Assembly (NCBI GenBank): GCA_945874225.1
Contig: CAMCFT010000044.1
Coordinates: 1 to 17,801 of the forward strand
Length of the DNA: 17,801 bases
Reading direction: 5' to 3'
DNA from: Flavobacterium psychrophilum
GTDB taxonomy: Bacteria; Bacteroidota; Bacteroidia; Flavobacteriales; Flavobacteriaceae
Shown here: piece after piece, positions 14,799-17,801 of the stretch
Layout: each line of letters opens with the position of its first letter
Position numbering within the stretch: the stretch's first letter is position 1
Made by a program: the position numbers and the translations under genes
Notes under the pieces: generated by a model
Databases searched by the model: none
The model's input: only the letters and a program-made list of their open reading frames with translations
What the model was told of the DNA's origin: nothing

Positions 14799-15425
14799 GA
14801 TTTTTTAAAATATGTTCCGAAATTTTTGGAAGTTACTCTTCCTGCCAGTGAAGCACATTTCAGAATGGCTCCATTAGAAAGAATTGAGGGAATGAAAAAC
14901 CTTAATATAGCAACTAAAAATCCAAAAATTGCAGCAGTAATGATGTTGTTTTATCCTAAAAAGGGGAGGACACATTTGGTTCTTATTGTCCGAAATTCTT
15001 ATGAAGGAGTGCATTCTGCCCAAATAGCTTTTCCCGGTGGAAAATTCGAAGCAGAAGATCAGACTTATGAGCAAACCGCTTTGCGAGAAACCCATGAAGA
15101 AATAGGAATTCATCCCGATAGTATTGAAATCATAATGCCTTTCACTAATTTATACATTCAACCCAGTAATTTTATGGTATATCCTTATCTGGGAATTTGT
15201 AGAGAGGAAATTATTTTTATTCCTGATGTTAATGAAGTAGCGAAAATAATCGAATTGCCATTATCCGATTTTTTGGATGATAATTTAGTAGTAAGTACCG
15301 AAATTTCAACTTCTTATGCTGAAAATATGCTTATTCCGGCTTTTAAAATTAATGAGCATATAGTTTGGGGCGCAACAGCTATGATGTTGAGTGAATTGAA
15401 AGAAGTCTTAAAAAAAGTGCTTTAA
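14787..15425 (+). CDS. NUDIX hydrolase, CoA pyrophosphatase-like
   Basis: A 212-residue NUDIX hydrolase. The box AFPGGKFEAED...ALRETHEEIG (81-107) has R100, E101, E104, E105 and G107. The FPGGK...ED spacing matches the NudL/YeaB group, which cleaves CoA to phosphopantetheine and 3',5'-ADP; the preceding LVLIVRNSYEGVHSAQIAF partly fits the CoA-specific motif. Substrate remains inferred. The ATG at 14787 is preferred to a TTG two codons upstream, because TTTG there belongs to a TAGACTTTG sequence that resembles a -7 element with one extra base. An exact TAAATTTG also lies at 14723-14730. It is followed 53 bp later by an acyltransferase gene on the same strand. Confidence 0.9.
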   Translation: MDFQDFLKYVPKFLEVTLPASEAHFRMAPLERIEGMKNLNIATKNPKIAAVMMLFYPKKGRTHLVLIVRNSYEGVHSAQIAFPGGKFEAEDQTYEQTALRETHEEIGIHPDSIEIIMPFTNLYIQPSNFMVYPYLGICREEIIFIPDVNEVAKIIELPLSDFLDDNLVVSTEISTSYAENMLIPAFKINEHIVWGATAMMLSELKEVLKKVL

Positions 15426-15439
15426 TTTATTAGTTTTCG

Positions 15440-15447
15440 TAAGTTTG
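15440..15447 (+). promoter_or_regulatory. -7 element of the acyltransferase gene
   Basis: TAAGTTTG matches TAnnTTTG exactly, 31 bp before the ATG at 15479. No convincing TTG is found upstream at the usual spacing. Confidence 0.4.
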
Positions 15448-15478
15448 TCTTCCAAATATACACAAAACACAATTTTTT

Positions 15479-16288
15479 ATGGGATTATTTAAGAGAAATC
15501 CATTTGGACACATTCTTGTTGTTAAAAGATTTTTGATACACGTTTTTGCGGTTTTAACTCATAGACGTTACAGAGGATTCAATAGTTTGAAGATAGAAGG
15601 TTCAGAAATAATACCTGCATTACCAGATACAAATGTCCTTTTTATATCGAATCATCAAACCTATTTTGCTGATGTTGTAGCAATGTTTCACGTTTTTAAT
15701 GCTAGTTTGAGTGGTCGTCAAGATTCAATAAAAAATATTGGATATATATGGAAACCCAAGTTGAATATTTATTATGTAGCTGCTAAAGAAACCATGCAAG
15801 CAGGATTATTGCCAAGAATTTTGTCCTACATTGGAGCTATTACTGTCGAAAGAACTTGGCGTTCTTGTGGCAAAGATGTTACTGAAAAGCGCGATGTGAA
15901 TCCAAATGACACTGAAAATATTAAAATCGCATTAAATGATGGCTGGGTAATTACTTTTCCGCAAGGAACAACAAAATCATTTAAACCTGTTCGAAAAGGA
16001 ACCGCACATATCATCAAACAACACAGACCTATCGTAGTTCCAATAGTAATCGATGGATTCCGTCGTTCGTTTGACAAAAAAGGATTACGGATGAAAAAGA
16101 AAGATATTCTGCAATCATTCATCATCAAACCACCTTTAGAAATTGATTATGACAACGACACTATTGATGAAATCGTTGAAAAAATCGAATATGCTATAGA
16201 GCAACATCCATCATTTTTAAAAGTGATTCCTACAGAAGAATTAAAAGCAGCGGAAGAACTGAACAAATTAAGAAAATGGGAATACTAG
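15479..16288 (+). CDS. PlsC-like 1-acylglycerol-3-phosphate acyltransferase
   Basis: A 269-residue member of the lysophospholipid acyltransferase (PlsC) family, which transfers acyl chains to lysophosphatidic acid or related lipids at the inner membrane. It has a hydrophobic N-terminal stretch (12-27). Motif I reads ISNHQTYFADV: H59 and D65 are five residues apart, not the usual four (HX4D). Motif II is likely ITVERTWR (121-128), motif III TFPQGTT (159-165), and motif IV RPIVVPIVIDGFRR. The altered motif I may mean a distinct subgroup, with other acceptors possible. It is followed by a strong bidirectional terminator. Confidence 0.85.
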   Translation: MGLFKRNPFGHILVVKRFLIHVFAVLTHRRYRGFNSLKIEGSEIIPALPDTNVLFISNHQTYFADVVAMFHVFNASLSGRQDSIKNIGYIWKPKLNIYYVAAKETMQAGLLPRILSYIGAITVERTWRSCGKDVTEKRDVNPNDTENIKIALNDGWVITFPQGTTKSFKPVRKGTAHIIKQHRPIVVPIVIDGFRRSFDKKGLRMKKKDILQSFIIKPPLEIDYDNDTIDEIVEKIEYAIEQHPSFLKVIPTEELKAAEELNKLRKWEY

Positions 16289-16292
16289 TATA

Positions 16293-16323
16293 AAAAAAAG
16301 AGGCTTCAAAAGCCTCTTTTTTT
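16293..16323. terminator. Bidirectional terminator
   Basis: AAAAAAAGAGGCT (16293-16305) pairs perfectly with AGCCTCTTTTTTT (16311-16323) around a TCAAA loop. The A and T tracts provide a tail in both directions, ending the acyltransferase gene and the convergent sigma-factor operon, whose last stop overlaps the stem. Confidence 0.9.
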
Positions 16324-16927
16324 ATAAATCTATTTTCTTTAATTCGTTATAATTCTCTTTTAATTTTCTTAGAAAACCACCGTACAATAACTTGTAAAAT
16401 AACCAAAGAATTCCCATTATAATGAGCATTCCAAATAATAGTGCAATAACCATAACTGGACCTTGTGAGGGTATTTTTCCAGATGTATTACCACCAGCAT
16501 CATTCCAACCGTCAATAAAGCTAAACCCACCAATATATCCACTTATTAGAATATTCCAATAAACATAATAAGTTACAATTTTTCTGGTTTTTAGGATATG
16601 TTCTATAAGTATTTTTGAAGATTGTAATACAGATATAGCTTTGTAATTTCTATAAAAACAATAGATAAATCCGAGTATGATTAAATAATTAAGTTTTTCA
16701 GCTAAATTCAAATATGGGTGCAAAAGAGCATATTTATTATCGTAAGGATCTGGTAATAGATAAGTGATCCCATTCAAAACAACAAATTCCAAAATACTCA
16801 CAATCAAAATCCACTTCACAACCGAAGATGATTTTTTGTGTATCATCTTGTAAATATCCACTTCTGAAACTTGCTCAAAAGCGTTATTTTTTTGCCAATC
16901 TTTTTTTAATAAATCCAGCTCTTTCAT
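16322..16927 (-). CDS. Membrane protein, probable partner of the ECF sigma factor
   Basis: A 201-residue inner-membrane protein. The N-terminal 35 residues are cytosolic (ELDLLKKDWQKNNAFEQVS). Four hydrophobic segments follow, at about 36-58, 78-94, 117-137 and 156-182, with a short Gly/Asn-rich loop (GWNDAGGNTSG) between the last two. It starts 5 bp after the sigma-factor stop, the usual place for an anti-sigma factor. No zinc-binding HxxxCxxC motif or FecR-type domain is present, so it is not a canonical ZAS anti-sigma. The cytosolic N-terminus is the likely sigma-binding part; this is inferred from position alone. Confidence 0.75.
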   Translation of the reverse strand: MKELDLLKKDWQKNNAFEQVSEVDIYKMIHKKSSSVVKWILIVSILEFVVLNGITYLLPDPYDNKYALLHPYLNLAEKLNYLIILGFIYCFYRNYKAISVLQSSKILIEHILKTRKIVTYYVYWNILISGYIGGFSFIDGWNDAGGNTSGKIPSQGPVMVIALLFGMLIIMGILWLFYKLLYGGFLRKLKENYNELKKIDL

Positions 16928-16932
16928 AATTC

Positions 16933-17427
16933 TTAAGGATTTAATATTTTTTTCAATTTCCCTTTAATTCTATTCATTTTCACCCTTGCATTCACTTCAG
17001 TAATTCCCAAGGTCTCTGATATTTCGGCATAATCCTTGTCTTCAAGATACATAAAAATCAGCGCTTTTTCTATGTCGTTTAGTTGGTAAACTGCCTGATA
17101 CATTAGCTTCAGCCGTTCTTCTTCCTCATAATTATAATCATCCTGGCTAATAAAAAACTGCTGTTTTTCATAATCCACCGTTTGTATCGTTCGTGTACTT
17201 TTTCGATACAAAGTAATCGCCGTATTCAAAGCCACGCGGTACGCCCAAGTCGAAAACTTGCTGTCGCCACGAAATTTCGGAAAAGCCTTCCATAACTGGA
17301 TTGTAATCTCCTGAAACAAATCCTTGTGCGCATCCTCACCATTCGTATACAACCTACAAATCTTGTGGATTATATTCTGATTGGTTTTCAATTGTTGGAC
17401 AAATGATTGTTCTAAATCGTTACTCAT
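16933..17427 (-). CDS. ECF-family RNA polymerase sigma factor
   Basis: A 164-residue extracytoplasmic-function sigma factor. Region 2 (about 10-78) has DLFQEITIQLWKAFPKFRGD and KFSTWAYRVALNTAITLYRK, which bind core polymerase and the -10 region. Region 4 (about 110-162) has the helix-turn-helix YAEISETLGITEVNARVKMN that reads the -35. The ATG at 17427 is preferred over an in-frame TTG at 17445. It leads a two-gene operon with a four-helix membrane protein, suggesting that an envelope signal releases it. No autoregulatory promoter could be picked out in its upstream region. Confidence 0.92.
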   Translation of the reverse strand: MSNDLEQSFVQQLKTNQNIIHKICRLYTNGEDAHKDLFQEITIQLWKAFPKFRGDSKFSTWAYRVALNTAITLYRKSTRTIQTVDYEKQQFFISQDDYNYEEEERLKLMYQAVYQLNDIEKALIFMYLEDKDYAEISETLGITEVNARVKMNRIKGKLKKILNP

Positions 17428-17536
17428 AATTATATTGGTGGGCAAAAAGTGTATTTCGTTACAAATAAAGTGTTTTTTATTAGTAGCACAAAATTTCGTA
17501 TTTTAAATAAGCAGTTGTCCCGCTTTTCGGTGCAAT

Positions 17537-17594
17537 CTGTCATTGCGATTGAGTCATTGCGAGGAACGAAGCAATCTGTGTGTCGCAATAACAG
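17537..17594. repeat. Dispersed palindromic element, variant copy 4
   Basis: CTGTCATTGCGA (17537-17548) pairs with TCGCAATAACAG (17583-17594) with one mismatch. Inside it, GTCATTGCGAGGAACGAAGC repeats the GTCATTGCGA start, so the element may be two overlapping copies. It is related in style (TGTCATT followed by a variable arm) to copies 1-3, but shorter and more degraded. Confidence 0.65.
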
Positions 17595-17664
17595 GATTTC
17601 CTCTGCAAACGAAGTTCACTGAACTCCAATACAAATAAAAATTAAGTGAAGTAATCGGGGCTCA

Positions 17665-17706
17665 TATCTTTGCTAAGAATACAAATTTATGAAATACGTA
17701 TCTTTG
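17665..17706 (+). promoter_or_regulatory. Two TATCTTTG -7 elements near the right edge
   Basis: TATCTTTG occurs at 17665-17672 and 17699-17706, both exact TAnnTTTG matches pointing right. The second is 24 bp before an ATG at 17731. No properly spaced TTG was found for either, so promoter activity is uncertain. Confidence 0.4.
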
Positions 17707-17801
17707 AAATAGTAACAATTGATAAGCAAAATGAAGTTGCAAAATTCTATCGGGGCCAGATACGTCAAGACGATATTGCAAGCTAGGTTAATCAACTTCA
17801 T

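Larger units (their letters stand above)
17428..17801. other. Gene-poor right edge
   Basis: Upstream of the leftward sigma operon I see no complete gene. The stretch holds a palindromic element (17537-17594) and, further right, two TATCTTTG elements. A plus-strand frame from ATG 17731 stays open for 23 codons to the window end and could be the start of a gene, but it is too short to judge. Confidence 0.5.

Overview
The window is AT-rich chromosomal DNA from a member of the Bacteroidetes, almost certainly Flavobacterium or a close relative. The evidence is the gliding-motility lipoprotein gene gldI, the typical protein families (fused cyclophilin/FKBP isomerases, LysM plus type-1 periplasmic-binding proteins, an ECF sigma factor with a membrane partner), several promoter elements of the flavobacterial TAnnTTTG type, and little sign of Shine-Dalgarno sequences. 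Most of the window is ordinary core genome. The two edges and the intergenic spaces hold the unusual material.

Left edge (1-1290): a GC-rich (about 64% G+C) block of three hairpins at 1-140 is followed by two near-identical palindromes sharing a 14-bp direct repeat (147-212). Next to them is a complete tyrosine recombinase (243-1286, minus strand) whose 3' end faces the repeats. Its C-terminal tail resembles that of integron integrases. This may be one end of a recombination or cassette platform that continues left of the window. At 1386-1826 lies a small cytosolic protein of unknown function; its 3' end and flank are partly duplicated in tandem (1793-2014).

Leftward block (2294-8537, minus strand): a RidA-like protein, a ClC-type anion transporter, then an operon with a good promoter (6574-6601) encoding a DHH phosphoesterase, GldI and a cyclophilin-FKBP lipoprotein. 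A second cyclophilin-FKBP fusion, a tandem paralogue, follows after a 210-bp gap. GldI and the two fusions put three peptidyl-prolyl isomerases side by side, probably serving folding of exported proteins, including the gliding machinery.

Rightward block (8914-16288): a secreted protein with a beta-sandwich-like C-terminal domain, guaA (GMP synthase), a four-LysM protein with a periplasmic-binding-like domain, an OsmC-type protein, a DUF3820 protein, a NUDIX (CoA pyrophosphatase-like) hydrolase and a PlsC-like acyltransferase. A DUF4268 protein lies among them on the opposite strand. A bidirectional terminator (16293-16323) separates this block from a leftward pair: an ECF sigma factor and a four-helix membrane protein likely to be its partner.

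Intergenic regions carry at least four copies of a dispersed palindromic element (arms based on TTTGTCATT or CTGTCATTG) and two copies of another (arms based on ACCT...AGGT). No tRNA, rRNA, CRISPR array or complete insertion sequence was seen.
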